NCBI GenBank assembly: GCA_025963715.1
Contig: JAOQAG010000034.1
Location: forward strand, 54,999 to 118,998
Direction of reading: 5' to 3'
DNA from: Bacteroidota bacterium
Lineage (GTDB): Bacteria > Bacteroidota > Bacteroidia > 2-12-FULL-35-15
Length of the DNA stretch: 64,000 nt
Shown: piece after piece, positions 56,413-64,000 of the stretch
How the letters are laid out: each line of letters opens with the position of its first letter
Position numbering within the stretch: the first letter of the stretch is position 1
Translations under genes and position numbers: made by a program
Notes under the pieces: generated by a model
Seen by the model: the letters and a program-made list of their open reading frames with translations, nothing else
The model's database searches: none
Told to the model about the DNA's origin: nothing

Positions 56413-57750
56413 CTACGATCCGTGTCTTCTTGTTCTGATCTTCGCGTCTTTCCCTTTCAGTTTTTCGCGACGGCCGGGACCGCCTAAATTTACTTTTTTA
56501 TTTTTTTCGCTCTTTTCATGGAATGCGGCACCTTTTGGTTCTGCTGCACGTTTCATGGCTTTCAGGTAATTTTTATCGAATTTCGGTTTCTCCATTTCTT
56601 CCTCGATCAGCACTTTCGAAATTTTCAGATCTTCCGGCAATGGTTCCCATTCCAGGGCTTTGTTCATCAGCTTTTCAATCGCTACCTGGGATTCCTGTTC
56701 TTCTTCGTTGATGAACGTTACCGCAATCCCGTCCTTGTTGGCACGCCCGGTCCGCCCGATCCGGTGAATATAATCTTCCGGTACTTCCGGCGTTTCAAAA
56801 TTGATAACGTGTGTTACATCCGAAATATCCAAACCGCGTGCAGCTACATCGGTAGCGATGAGTACACGCAATTCGTTTTCTTTGAATTGTCTTAAAATTT
56901 TAATCCGGTGCGCTTGTGATTTACCGGAGTGGATAATCCCGAATGCGTCCGGCATCATGTTTTTGATCTGGTCGAACAAACGATCAGCCAGTTTTTTACT
57001 GTTGGTAAACACCAGCACTTTGCTCATATCGGCATCGTGATTCAATAAATATTCCAGCAAATTAACTTTTGTATTGTAATTGGGAACGTGAAAAGCGCGC
57101 TGCAAGATCCGGTTAAGCGGTGTACCATGCGCGGCAATTTCGATCTTTTGCGGCTGATCAAAATACTGATCCACCAATGCTTCGATCTCCTCGCTCATGG
57201 TTGCGGAGAACAAAATATTCTGACGTTTTACCGGTAGTGTTTCCAGGAATGTATTCAATTGCTGACGGAATCCCAATCCGAATAACTGATCGACTTCATC
57301 GATCACCAGTTTTTGAATGGATTTTAAGCGCAAAATTCCGGTAAGTGTTAAATCCACCAGTCGCCCCGGTGTTGCCACCAGGATATCGATACCGTTGTAT
57401 ACCAATTGTTTTTGAGTGGTCATGTTGGTACCGCCGTACACACATTCGTAACGGATGTTCATGTAGGTGCTGAGTTTTTTGATCTCGGCACCGATCTGCA
57501 ATACCAGCTCCCGTGTAGGAACCACAATAAGCACACGCGGGTGTTTTTGCTCCGAATAGGTCAATTGCCGTAAGATCGGCAGCAAATAAGCGAATGTTTT
57601 ACCGGTACCGGTTTGTGCAATGCCTACCACATCCTTCCCCGACATGATCACAGAAAATGCTTTTTCCTGGATAGGAGTGGGTTGCAGGTATTCCAAATCA
57701 TTCAATGCATTTAATAAAGGCTTACTGATATTGAGTTCTTCGAAGGTCAT
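56413..57750 (-). CDS. DEAD-box RNA helicase (RhlE-like)
   Basis: The product has 445 residues. Motifs in order: PTPIQEKAF (Q motif, 24-32), AQTGTGKT (45-52), VPTRELVLQ, TPGR, DEVD (151-154, a variant of DEAD), SAT (181-183), VARGLDISDV and HRIGRTGRANKDG. The basic C-terminal tail (from about 400) is likely an RNA-binding extension. It probably remodels rRNA or mRNA. ATG at 57750 is chosen because TACCTTTG, a full -7 box, lies 22 nt upstream; a 24-codon extension would run through that promoter. Confidence 0.92.
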   Translation of the reverse strand: MTFEELNISKPLLNALNDLEYLQPTPIQEKAFSVIMSGKDVVGIAQTGTGKTFAYLLPILRQLTYSEQKHPRVLIVVPTRELVLQIGAEIKKLSTYMNIRYECVYGGTNMTTQKQLVYNGIDILVATPGRLVDLTLTGILRLKSIQKLVIDEVDQLFGLGFRQQLNTFLETLPVKRQNILFSATMSEEIEALVDQYFDQPQKIEIAAHGTPLNRILQRAFHVPNYNTKVNLLEYLLNHDADMSKVLVFTNSKKLADRLFDQIKNMMPDAFGIIHSGKSQAHRIKILRQFKENELRVLIATDVAARGLDISDVTHVINFETPEVPEDYIHRIGRTGRANKDGIAVTFINEEEQESQVAIEKLMNKALEWEPLPEDLKISKVLIEEEMEKPKFDKNYLKAMKRAAEPKGAAFHEKSEKNKKVNLGGPGRREKLKGKDAKIRTRRHGS

Positions 57751-57771
57751 GCGCGGGTGTTGATATTTTTG

Positions 57772-57779
57772 CAAAGGTA
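57772..57779 (-). promoter_or_regulatory. -7 box TACCTTTG for the helicase
   Basis: A full match to TAnnTTTG on the minus strand. It leaves a leader of roughly 15 nt and supports the start at 57750. A -33 TTG is not clear. Confidence 0.5.
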
Positions 57780-57855
57780 AAGAATTTATCGGGATTCTGC
57801 TATTGCTATCGTGGTAAAGCATTCTGAATCTGTGAGGTTCACCTGCGTGTTATTT

Positions 57856-57974
57856 GCCACAGATTCACAGATTGAAAATATAAAACGGAAATTACACTGA
57901 TTATTACAAAATCGCTTTGCGATTTTATTCTCCGCGAAATATGTTTTTAATTTAAAAATCTGTGAATCTGTGGC
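57856..57974. repeat. Family B palindromic element
   Basis: The 119-bp element has ends GCCACAGATTCACAGATT and AAATCTGTGAATCTGTGGC and centre AAATCGCTTTGCGATTT. It lies between the divergent helicase and STAS-like genes. Confidence 0.85.
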
Positions 57975-58003
57975 TCAATTAACCCGCTTAATTCCTGAAA
58001 GTT

Positions 58004-58033
58004 TTGATATGAATAAAAATTAGCTTTAATTTG
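58004..58033 (+). promoter_or_regulatory. Probable promoter of the STAS-like gene
   Basis: TTG (58004-58006), 19 nt, TTAATTTG (58026-58033), one mismatch to TAnnTTTG. It ends 9 nt before the ATG at 58043, so the leader is very short. Confidence 0.45.
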
Positions 58034-58042
58034 TTTCAGCTA

Positions 58043-58468
58043 ATGACTGCTATCTACTCCGATACCAAAGAGCTTGCTATTTCAGAAATCTACACCTTCA
58101 AAGGATACTCTGTATTTATGCGGCACGATCACATTATCCAGCTTCAGTTTGAGGAAGACGGATTTTATGGTGATCTTGACGATGCTAAAAATATGATGGA
58201 TACGTTCCGGAAATTAAACAATGGAACGCGTCATGCGCTGATAGTGATCTACCAGGAAAATAACATGTTCAGCAAAGAAGTACGTGAATACATCGCCCAG
58301 AAAGAAATTTCGGACGAGATCCTGCTGGCAGATGCATTAGTGATCAAAGGTTTGGCGCTAAAGATCCTGGGAAATGCCTACCTGAAAATAAACAAACCTA
58401 CAAGACCAACCGCCTTATTTACCAACCAGGAAGATGCCTTGAAATGGCTGAGGAAGGTAACACTATAA
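58043..58468 (+). CDS. STAS/SpoIIAA-like protein
   Basis: The product has 141 residues, soluble. The strand-helix pattern (FKGYSVFMRHDHIIQLQF, DLDDAKNMMDTFRKLNNGTR, HALIVIYQEN, ADALVIKGLALKILGNAYL, FTNQEDALKWLRK) fits the STAS-like single-domain proteins of Bacteroidota. It shares layout with the gene at 63141. An anti-anti-sigma-like role would pair with the RsbW-like ATPases at 9451 and 10104, but the link is only inferred. ATG 58043 is preferred over a TTG four codons upstream. Confidence 0.62.
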   Translation: MTAIYSDTKELAISEIYTFKGYSVFMRHDHIIQLQFEEDGFYGDLDDAKNMMDTFRKLNNGTRHALIVIYQENNMFSKEVREYIAQKEISDEILLADALVIKGLALKILGNAYLKINKPTRPTALFTNQEDALKWLRKVTL

Positions 58469-58602
58469 AGCAATCTACCGCATACTTCTACCACACCAAC
58501 GTTATTTTAAACATAAAACGGGATGTGACTTGCCAATGTGTTTTCTTTTAAACATACAGCGTACACATAGATTCGTTATTCGAAAAATTGGTTATTCGTT
58601 AC

Positions 58603-59820
58603 TTACTCTACATGCACAACCAATCCTTTCAGGTATTCGCCTTCCGGATGAAAAATATTCACGGCATGATCCGGCGGTTGCGAAAGATGGTGCAATACGC
58701 GAACTGTTCTTCCGGCTTCAATTGCTGCAGCCATTACCGTGCTATTAAAAGTATTTTTATCCACCACCTGCGAACAGGAAAATGTAAATAACAATCCGCC
58801 CGGTTTGATCTGTTTTATTGCTTCATAATTCAGGCGTTTGTAACCCATTACTGCATTGTGTTTTACATTCTGATGTTTTGCAAATGCAGGCGGGTCCAGT
58901 ACAATAATATCGTAGGTATTTTCGCGGTGCTTTAAAAATTCAAACGTATCCATTGCAAATGACTGGTGATTTTTGATCCCGTTCAGTTCAATGTTACGAT
59001 CTGTTAATTCAATTGCTTTTTTTGAAATATCGATCGAGTGCACTTCTTTTGCACCTTCGTTTGCGGCATATACGGAAAAACCACCGGTATAGCAAAACGT
59101 GTTCAATACCACTTTATCTTTGGAATAATGTCCGAGCAATTCACGATTCTCGCGCTGGTCAAGGAAAAAGCCGGTTTTTTGTCCGCCTTCCCAATCCACA
59201 AAAAACCGGTGATTGTTTTCAAGTGCAATGGTTTGCACCGTCACCGATTCATCTTTCCGCCACAAATAACCGTTCGGTGCTTTCACTGGTGCTTGTTTCG
59301 GCATGGTTTCCTCGCTTTTGTCATAAACGGCCACTAATTTATCGCCGTAAATTTCGCGCAAAGCATCCACTAACAATGGTTTTATCAGGTGCATGCCAAT
59401 GGAATGACTTTGAAATACTGCCGTTCCGTTATAATAATCGATCACCAATCCGGGCAAACCGTCGCCTTCACCAAAAAACAAGCGGTAGCAATTGGTTGCA
59501 GCATTATTGGTCAGATTTAACTGAGTACGGAAATTATATGCTTTTTGTAATTTTTCTTTCCAGAAAAGATAATCCGGATTTACCGGAATGTAGGAAAACA
59601 TACGTATCGCAATGGAACCGATCTGGTAATGGCCCATTCCCAGGAATTCATCTTGTGCGGAATACACTTCTACCACATCACCTTCTTTCACATCTTCGCC
59701 TTCGTAATCGGGCGGAAGACTGATCTTTTTAATGGCGCCGGAAAATACCCAGGGATGAAAACGTTTTAAGCTGTGGTCCTTGCCGTTATGCAGTGTTACT
59801 TTGATAAATGAATCGCTCAT
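58603..59820 (-). CDS. RlmI-like 23S rRNA methyltransferase
   Basis: The product has 405 residues. An N-terminal PUA domain (about 1-75; HPWVFSGAIKKI, GDVVEVYSAQDEFLGMGHY) and an RlmI-type middle domain precede a Rossmann methyltransferase with FLDQRENR, LNTFCYTGGFSVYAA and DIIVLDPPAFAK, then the catalytic-Cys region FTFSCSQVV. The family methylates C5 of a 23S rRNA cytosine. It probably acts on free large-subunit rRNA. A 12-nt promoter-like motif (TCGTAAATTCGC) is shared with recQ. Its stop abuts a D-type block. Confidence 0.9.
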   Translation of the reverse strand: MSDSFIKVTLHNGKDHSLKRFHPWVFSGAIKKISLPPDYEGEDVKEGDVVEVYSAQDEFLGMGHYQIGSIAIRMFSYIPVNPDYLFWKEKLQKAYNFRTQLNLTNNAATNCYRLFFGEGDGLPGLVIDYYNGTAVFQSHSIGMHLIKPLLVDALREIYGDKLVAVYDKSEETMPKQAPVKAPNGYLWRKDESVTVQTIALENNHRFFVDWEGGQKTGFFLDQRENRELLGHYSKDKVVLNTFCYTGGFSVYAANEGAKEVHSIDISKKAIELTDRNIELNGIKNHQSFAMDTFEFLKHRENTYDIIVLDPPAFAKHQNVKHNAVMGYKRLNYEAIKQIKPGGLLFTFSCSQVVDKNTFNSTVMAAAIEAGRTVRVLHHLSQPPDHAVNIFHPEGEYLKGLVVHVE

Positions 59821-59838
59821 ACAGAAATCTAATTTTTT

Positions 59839-59850
59839 GCGAATTTACGA
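59839..59850 (-). promoter_or_regulatory. Promoter-like TCGTAAATTCGC upstream of the rlmI-like gene
   Basis: On the minus strand TCGTAAATTCGC contains TAAATTCG, one base off the -7 consensus, 19 nt before the ATG. The identical 12-mer is found 11 nt upstream of recQ (62890-62901). Confidence 0.42.
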
Positions 59851-59875
59851 ATAATTAAACGGAGGATGAATAAAA

Positions 59876-60197
59876 GCCACAGATTCACAGATTTCTTCAC
59901 ACGATTATAAAACTGTCAGCATTAATAAAATAACGTATCATTATTTAGCCTGTCATCCCACACCTGTTACGGGATCGGTTAATTAAATGCTGCAAACATT
60001 CATGAGATCCCGAGTCAGGCCCGGGATGACAACTCAAAAAGGTGATTATGATTCAAATAAACATTTAGCAAACACAGCTCGGGTATCGCCCCCTCTCTTG
60101 ACTCTTGCGCTAAAGCTTCAGCGTCGGCGCGTGGAGAGGGGATGAAGGGGAGAGGTCTTCACACAGATTGGTAAATTTATATTTATTCGTAATTTGT
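59876..60197. repeat. Repeat block: B half, A element, J hairpin, D fragment
   Basis: A B left end (GCCACAGATTCACAGATTTC, 59876) without its partner is followed by an A element with non-matching arms (59952-60030: CCCACACCTGTTACGGG against CCCGAGTCAGGCCCGGG). TTTAGCAAACACAGC (60065-60079) leads to a J hairpin (CCCCCTCTCTTGA ... GGAGAGGGGATGAAGGGG, about 60090-60155) and a D fragment (CACAGATTGGTAAATTTA onward) that runs into the stop of the glycosylase gene. It fills the 362-nt gap 59821-60182. Confidence 0.65.
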
Positions 60198-60794
60198 AAA
60201 AATAAATCGATAAGGCAGCTTCGCATCCTCTCCTGCATAATCAACACCCACACGCGGACCGGCAATAATGTTTTTTGCAGACACTTTTATTCCTTTGTCT
60301 TCGATCCAGATCACGTTACCGGTAAGATCCAGGCCCGAATGTTTTGTTTTTATTCCCAATGCCTGCGAAACCGTTCCCGGGCCACTCGCCAGCTTTTTAT
60401 AATTGTTTTGTTTGTGTTTTTCAATATCTTTTTCAGAGATGATCTTGCGTCTTTCCAAAATGGTTTTGATGCCTTCTACAGGCTGAATGGCACGAATGAG
60501 AATGGCATGCGGCACGTTTTTAAAATTGGTGACCACGTTAAATAAATGGTGAATGCCGTAACAGAGATACACATAACTTACGCCGCCATCGGCAAACATT
60601 ATTTCAGTACGGTTGGTGCGGCGGTTGCCATACGCATGTGATGCTTTGTCGATCTCACCGGCATAGGCTTCCGTTTCCGTGATGATGCCTGCCGTTATTT
60701 TTCCGTCGATCTTCGTGTATAAATATTTACCGAGCAGATCTTTGCTGATCTGCACGACATCTTCACTTAAATAAAAATCTTTTTCGAGTTTCAT
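60183..60794 (-). CDS. DNA-3-methyladenine glycosylase (AAG/MPG family)
   Basis: The product has 203 residues. It removes alkylated purines in base-excision repair. Family motifs are LLGKYLYTK, ITETEAYAG (catalytic Glu region), DKASHAYGNRRTNRTEIMF and YVYLCYGIHHLFNVV. ATG at 60794 is chosen; the 26-codon upstream extension translates a family C repeat and is not credible. The last residues (FTNYE) and stop come from TTTACAAATTACGAATAA, which resembles a D repeat. Confidence 0.92.
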   Translation of the reverse strand: MKLEKDFYLSEDVVQISKDLLGKYLYTKIDGKITAGIITETEAYAGEIDKASHAYGNRRTNRTEIMFADGGVSYVYLCYGIHHLFNVVTNFKNVPHAILIRAIQPVEGIKTILERRKIISEKDIEKHKQNNYKKLASGPGTVSQALGIKTKHSGLDLTGNVIWIEDKGIKVSAKNIIAGPRVGVDYAGEDAKLPYRFIFTNYE

Positions 60795-60831
60795 GTTTGT
60801 AACCAAAAAATTATGTGCCAGCTGATTTTTC

Positions 60832-60945
60832 CACCACATAAGGCACAAAGAAACACATAAGGCTATACCCATAAAAGTTATTCACGTAGATCTACGCTGG
60901 CATTTCACACCCAACCTTATGTGTTTCTTTGTGCCTTATGTGGTT
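60832..60945. repeat. Family C simple palindrome
   Basis: CCACATAAGGCACAAAGAAA (from 60834) and TTTCTTTGTGCCTTATGTGG (to 60943) are perfect inverted arms around about 55 nt (including GTAGATCTAC), with no inner GAACCACAAAAG module. It is the un-nested form of the element at 26533. Confidence 0.82.
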
Positions 60946-60967
60946 TAATTTTCTTTTTTTAGAAAAA

Positions 60968-62878
60968 TTAATGGTCTATCAGCGAAAGCCGCTGCTCTTC
61001 ATCATACCGGATCACTTCATTATCTGTCAGCAGCTGAATGGTATGAATGATCTTATTTTCATTGCTCCCGGTCACCGAATCCACCAGATGTTTCAGATCC
61101 ATCGGATGCACCGCCAGCAATTGTTTTATTTGTTCGCTGATGCTTTCAAATTCATCCGTATGCAGCACGGTTTTATTTTCCTCTAAACAAATGTCACATT
61201 GATTACAGCGCTCCGTGTTGGTTTCGCCAAAATAAGCGAGCAGGAGCTGGCTGCGGCATTTGTGCGTACTTTCTGCATAATGCAAAACCGATTCCATCCG
61301 TTCGATCGCGCGCTTTTTCAACGATGCAAAATTTTCTTTTGATAAGCTCAGATCCTTTGCATCCACACGCGGAAGAATGAATGTGAGCTGCGGTAATTCC
61401 GTTTGCGGCGCATACGTCAGTACTTTTATGCTTTGCAGATAGCTCAACCGTTTTACAATTTCAGCCTTGCTGATATTTCCTTTTTTTGAAAGATCGTATT
61501 CGTTTATTTTTACAAAGCTGTCAAATAACCCGGAGTGGGAGCGGAGCAGCAATTTAATGAACACATCAAACAAAGGGTTCGAAATTTGAAATTTGTACAG
61601 ATCCTCGCGGTTCATATCCAGCTTGATCCGTGAAGGCTGAAAAATTGCATCTGTTAATGAAATGTATCCTTCGCGCTCAATAAATTTTAAGCTGTTAAAA
61701 ACAGTGATCGCCTGTAATTTATAAGTATCGCAAAAATTGGCAATGTCAAATTCGTAAGTAACTCCTGCCCCCGATCCGGTGGGGATCTGGTAATAATTTG
61801 CCAGCGCCTGGTAAGTTTGCCGGATCTCATCCATTTCCGGAAAGCTGGTTTCCACATTGCGCTGCAATTCAATTTTGTCTCCGTTATTGTACAGTAAGAT
61901 CGCGAATGCTTTATGCTCATCGCGGCCAGCGCGGCCAGCTTCCTGGAAATACGCTTCCAGCGAATCCGGCAGGTCAATGTGCACTACAAAACGTACATCC
62001 GGTTTATCGATTCCCATCCCAAACGCATTGGTACAAACAATCACGCGGGTTTTATTCGTGATCCAGTCGTTTTGTTTCTGATCCCGCATTTTGGCATCCA
62101 AACCGGCATGGTAAAAATCGGCGGAGATCTTATTGCTTTTTAAATATCCTGCAATGTCCTGTGCTTTTTTTCGGTTGCGCACATACACAATCCCGGTTCC
62201 CTTCACATTGTTGATGATCTTTACCAGGCGTGCCAGCTTATCTTCTTCGGGCAACAGCACATACGCCACATTTTTCCGCTCGAAGCTTTTTTGCAATACA
62301 TTTTCTTTTTTGAAATGCAATTGCTTCTGAATATCTTTTACCACATCCGCCGTAGCGGTTGCCGTTAATGCCAATACCGTAACTTTCGGCAGCAGTTCGC
62401 GCAGCTCCGCGATCTTTAAATAGCTCGGGCGAAAGTCATAACCCCATTGGGAAATGCAATGCGACTCATCAATAGCGATCAGGTTCACGTTCATTTTTAA
62501 TAAACGCACTCTTACAATTTCGGTTTGCAAACGCTCAGGCGAGAGATATAAAAATTTGATATTTCCGTGAACACAATTATCAAGCGCAATGTCAATTTCG
62601 CGTTTGTGCATGGCCGAAGTAATGGCAATGGCTTTTATTCCTTTACTCACCAGGTTTTCCACCTGGTCTTTCATCAGCGCGATCAGTGGCGAAACCACAA
62701 TGCAGATCCCATCCTTTGCCAATGCCGGAACCTGGAAACAAATGGATTTTCCGCCGCCCGTTGGAAGCAATGCAAGCGTATCCGTTCCGTTTAAAACAGA
62801 TTGAATGATCTCTTCCTGTAAAGGACGGAATTGTTTGTAACCCCAGTATTTTTCTAGTATTTCGTGGATCGCTGACAT
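60968..62878 (-). CDS. recQ: ATP-dependent DNA helicase RecQ
   Basis: The product has 636 residues. It is a 3'-5' helicase for recombination and fork repair. Motifs: FRPLQEEII (motif 0), LPTGGGKSICFQ, DESHCISQWGYDFRPSY, LTATAT, NAFGMGIDKPDVR and QEAGRAGRDE, then the RecQ zinc-binding cysteines (CRSQLLLAYFGE, CNQCDIC). A winged-helix-like C terminus is present, but no HRDC domain is evident, as in the short RecQ forms common in Bacteroidota. TCGTAAATTCGC lies just upstream of its ATG. Confidence 0.94.
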   Translation of the reverse strand: MSAIHEILEKYWGYKQFRPLQEEIIQSVLNGTDTLALLPTGGGKSICFQVPALAKDGICIVVSPLIALMKDQVENLVSKGIKAIAITSAMHKREIDIALDNCVHGNIKFLYLSPERLQTEIVRVRLLKMNVNLIAIDESHCISQWGYDFRPSYLKIAELRELLPKVTVLALTATATADVVKDIQKQLHFKKENVLQKSFERKNVAYVLLPEEDKLARLVKIINNVKGTGIVYVRNRKKAQDIAGYLKSNKISADFYHAGLDAKMRDQKQNDWITNKTRVIVCTNAFGMGIDKPDVRFVVHIDLPDSLEAYFQEAGRAGRDEHKAFAILLYNNGDKIELQRNVETSFPEMDEIRQTYQALANYYQIPTGSGAGVTYEFDIANFCDTYKLQAITVFNSLKFIEREGYISLTDAIFQPSRIKLDMNREDLYKFQISNPLFDVFIKLLLRSHSGLFDSFVKINEYDLSKKGNISKAEIVKRLSYLQSIKVLTYAPQTELPQLTFILPRVDAKDLSLSKENFASLKKRAIERMESVLHYAESTHKCRSQLLLAYFGETNTERCNQCDICLEENKTVLHTDEFESISEQIKQLLAVHPMDLKHLVDSVTGSNENKIIHTIQLLTDNEVIRYDEEQRLSLIDH

Positions 62879-62889
62879 GGTAATGCAGC

Positions 62890-62901
62890 GCGAATTTACG
62901 A
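62890..62901 (-). promoter_or_regulatory. Promoter-like TCGTAAATTCGC upstream of recQ
   Basis: Identical 12-mer to the one upstream of the rlmI-like gene. It contains TAAATTCG, one mismatch to TAnnTTTG, ending about 12 nt before the recQ ATG. Confidence 0.42.
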
Positions 62902-62972
62902 TTTTGAATTTCTAAAAACTAATTTCTAAATTCTAAAGGAAAGATAAGCGGTTTGTGTGGTTGAAAAAGAAA

Positions 62973-63086
62973 GCCACAGATTCACAGATTAAAAAAATTA
63001 AAAAGGAATTGCACCAATCAAAAATCGCTTTGCGGTTTAATAATCTGCGTACTGATTTTTGCAATAAAAATCTGTGAATCTGTGGC
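62973..63086. repeat. Family B palindromic element
   Basis: The 114-bp element has ends GCCACAGATTCACAGATT and AATCTGTGAATCTGTGGC. The centre AAATCGCTTTGCGGTTT has one change from the perfect palindrome. ACACACAGTCTAATATG follows at about 63114. Confidence 0.84.
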
Positions 63087-63140
63087 TAAAAGTACGTTCG
63101 CTCATTTCTTTTCACACACAGTCTAATATGCAACATCCGC

Positions 63141-63590
63141 TTAAAAATTAAAAAACGGTAATTTTTTCGATTTTGTGATCTTTCCTTCATTATGATCATT
63201 GCGGTATTCCAGCAGCCATTCCAATGCACGTGTTTCCGATTTAAAAACTTTGTAAGGAACTTTTGGTTTGTAGAATTTAAAATAAAAATCGGCCATCAGC
63301 TGATAAGCAAGATTATCCACAATAATAGCCGTAACCAGGAAAGGCTGTTGTAATTCAATCTCGATGCTGTATTCTTTCGCTTCTTTGGTAATGGTCACGT
63401 AACTTTCGAAAGAGAGCAGAAAAGGCATTTTATTGCCACCTGTAATTTCAAGGTTTGCTTTTAGCTCTTCTTTTTTTTCTGCCACATCGATCACCTGGCC
63501 ATGCAAATATTTAACATGCACAATATCGTCACTGTCAAGCGTGATCAGCATACTGTCCAATTGTATTGTTTTAACAATTGTTGAAGACAT
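63141..63590 (-). CDS. STAS-like protein, distant relative of the gene at 58043
   Basis: The product has 149 residues, soluble. Strands and helices alternate (MLITLDSDDIVHVKYL, AEKKEELKANLEITGGNK, MPFLLSFESYVTITKEA, FLVTAIIVDNLAYQLMADFY, SETRALEWLLEYR), ending in a basic tail KITKSKKLPFFNF. Layout and the closing RALEWL/DALKWL helix are shared with the gene at 58043. Function is unknown. A TAAGTTCG box (63626-63633, one mismatch) lies upstream. Confidence 0.6.
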   Translation of the reverse strand: MSSTIVKTIQLDSMLITLDSDDIVHVKYLHGQVIDVAEKKEELKANLEITGGNKMPFLLSFESYVTITKEAKEYSIEIELQQPFLVTAIIVDNLAYQLMADFYFKFYKPKVPYKVFKSETRALEWLLEYRNDHNEGKITKSKKLPFFNF

Positions 63591-63662
63591 AAAAAAGGAT
63601 AAGCGGTTAGCAAGTGTTTCGGAAACGAACTTAAAATAAAAAATCCATTAATCAAATAATTG

Positions 63663-64000
63663 TATCTACTAAATACCAATTTTCACCAATATACCAATCT
63701 GTGTGTGGCGATACCCAAAATTTCACCACATAAGGCACAAAAGAAAACATAAGGGAAAGCCCGCCATACCAACATACTATTAAAGCCACAGGTTCACAGA
63801 TAAAAAAATCAAAAATGGAATTCGCACAAATTAGCAAATCGTTTTGCGATTTATCTATGCAATTATTTCTTTTGGCTATGTTGTAGGAAAATGTTGTTGT
63901 TTTTACAATGTTCACAAACAATACTGTCATCCCGGGCCTGACCCGGGATCTGTTAAATACTCGCAGCGCCCACACAGTTTTTAATTGGCAGATCCCGGGT
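63663..64000. repeat. Repeat block at window end: D, C half, B half, A (cut by window edge)
   Basis: D (TATCTACTAAATACCAATTT, from about 63663, to ATACCAATCTGTGTGTGG), C left half (CACCACATAAGGCACAAAAG, from 63725), B left half with centre (GCCACAGGTTCACAGAT, 63785; AAATCGTTTTGCGATTT near 63836), and an A element starting GTCATCCCGGGCCTGACCCG at 63926 whose right arm (AGATCCCGGGT) is cut off at 64000. No credible gene lies in 63591-64000. Confidence 0.7.

Noticed and set aside
60795..60872. N-terminal extension of the 3-methyladenine glycosylase
   Set aside because: The extra 26 codons include a family C repeat translation (ALCVSLCLMW); the family's start motif fits ATG 60794.
63652..63975. 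107-codon ORF on the minus strand at the window end
   Set aside because: It runs through D, C, B and A repeat modules in a row and has no protein-like features.

Overview
The window reads as chromosome of a Bacteroidota bacterium, probably free-living and gliding or surface-associated. The evidence is direct: six secreted proteins end in type IX secretion (T9SS) sorting domains, two of type B (CHU_C) and four of type A. Two PorP/SprF proteins and a PorQ homologue are present, as is an S46 dipeptidyl-peptidase. Several genes have the Bacteroidota promoter pattern (TTG, 19-22 nt, TAnnTTTG) and AT-rich leaders without Shine-Dalgarno boxes. No rRNA, tRNA, CRISPR array, transposase or prophage gene was seen. 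I found 45 protein genes, one of them a doubtful 41-codon ORF.

Layout. 0.3-7.2 kb: a CotH/lamin-tail type B cargo protein with its PorP/SprF partner, a type A cargo protein, a TPR-HTH membrane regulator and a membrane protein. 7.6-20.2 kb: housekeeping (M42 peptidase, YigZ, RibD, GT22 mannosyltransferase, PrmC, LigA, a GlmU/GlmX-like protein), a double TonB-C protein and a tandem pair of RsbW-like ATPases. 20.4-26.5 kb: Lon, an alpha/beta-hydrolase lipoprotein, PorQ and Cmk. 27-41.8 kb: an uncharacterised helical protein, a large type A cargo protein, a 1221-residue Ig-repeat type B cargo protein with a second PorP/SprF, a beta-propeller cargo protein bracketed by long repeats, and an M2 peptidase. 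42-54.8 kb: GT4, MORN protein and MnmA, lipoprotein and subtilisin, an AT-rich PIN-like gene that looks acquired, a second MORN protein, DPP11-type S46 peptidase, CinA. 54.9-63.6 kb: a polytopic GT-C-like protein, DEAD-box helicase, two distantly similar STAS-like proteins, RlmI-like methyltransferase, 3-methyladenine glycosylase, RecQ.

The feature that ordinary annotation does not explain is the intergenic DNA. Most gaps longer than about 100 nt are built from a small set of dispersed, largely palindromic repeat modules. (A) GTCATCCCG...CGGGATGAC double hairpins. (B) about 115-bp elements with CCACAGATTCACAG ends and an AAATCGC..GCGATTT centre. (C) nested palindromes with CCACATAAGGCACAAAG outer arms and GAACCACAAAAGAAAAC inner arms. 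(D) ACACAGATTnGTA and GGATAACGAACA blocks. (E) short tandem arrays, very often exactly five 7-nt units, with an 8-nt variant. (G/H) a composite unit of about 500 bp. They nest inside one another, share an AAACACAG junction, and lie directly against or over the stop codons of about a dozen genes. This is the best candidate here for an undescribed system, and no mobilising enzyme for it is encoded in the window.
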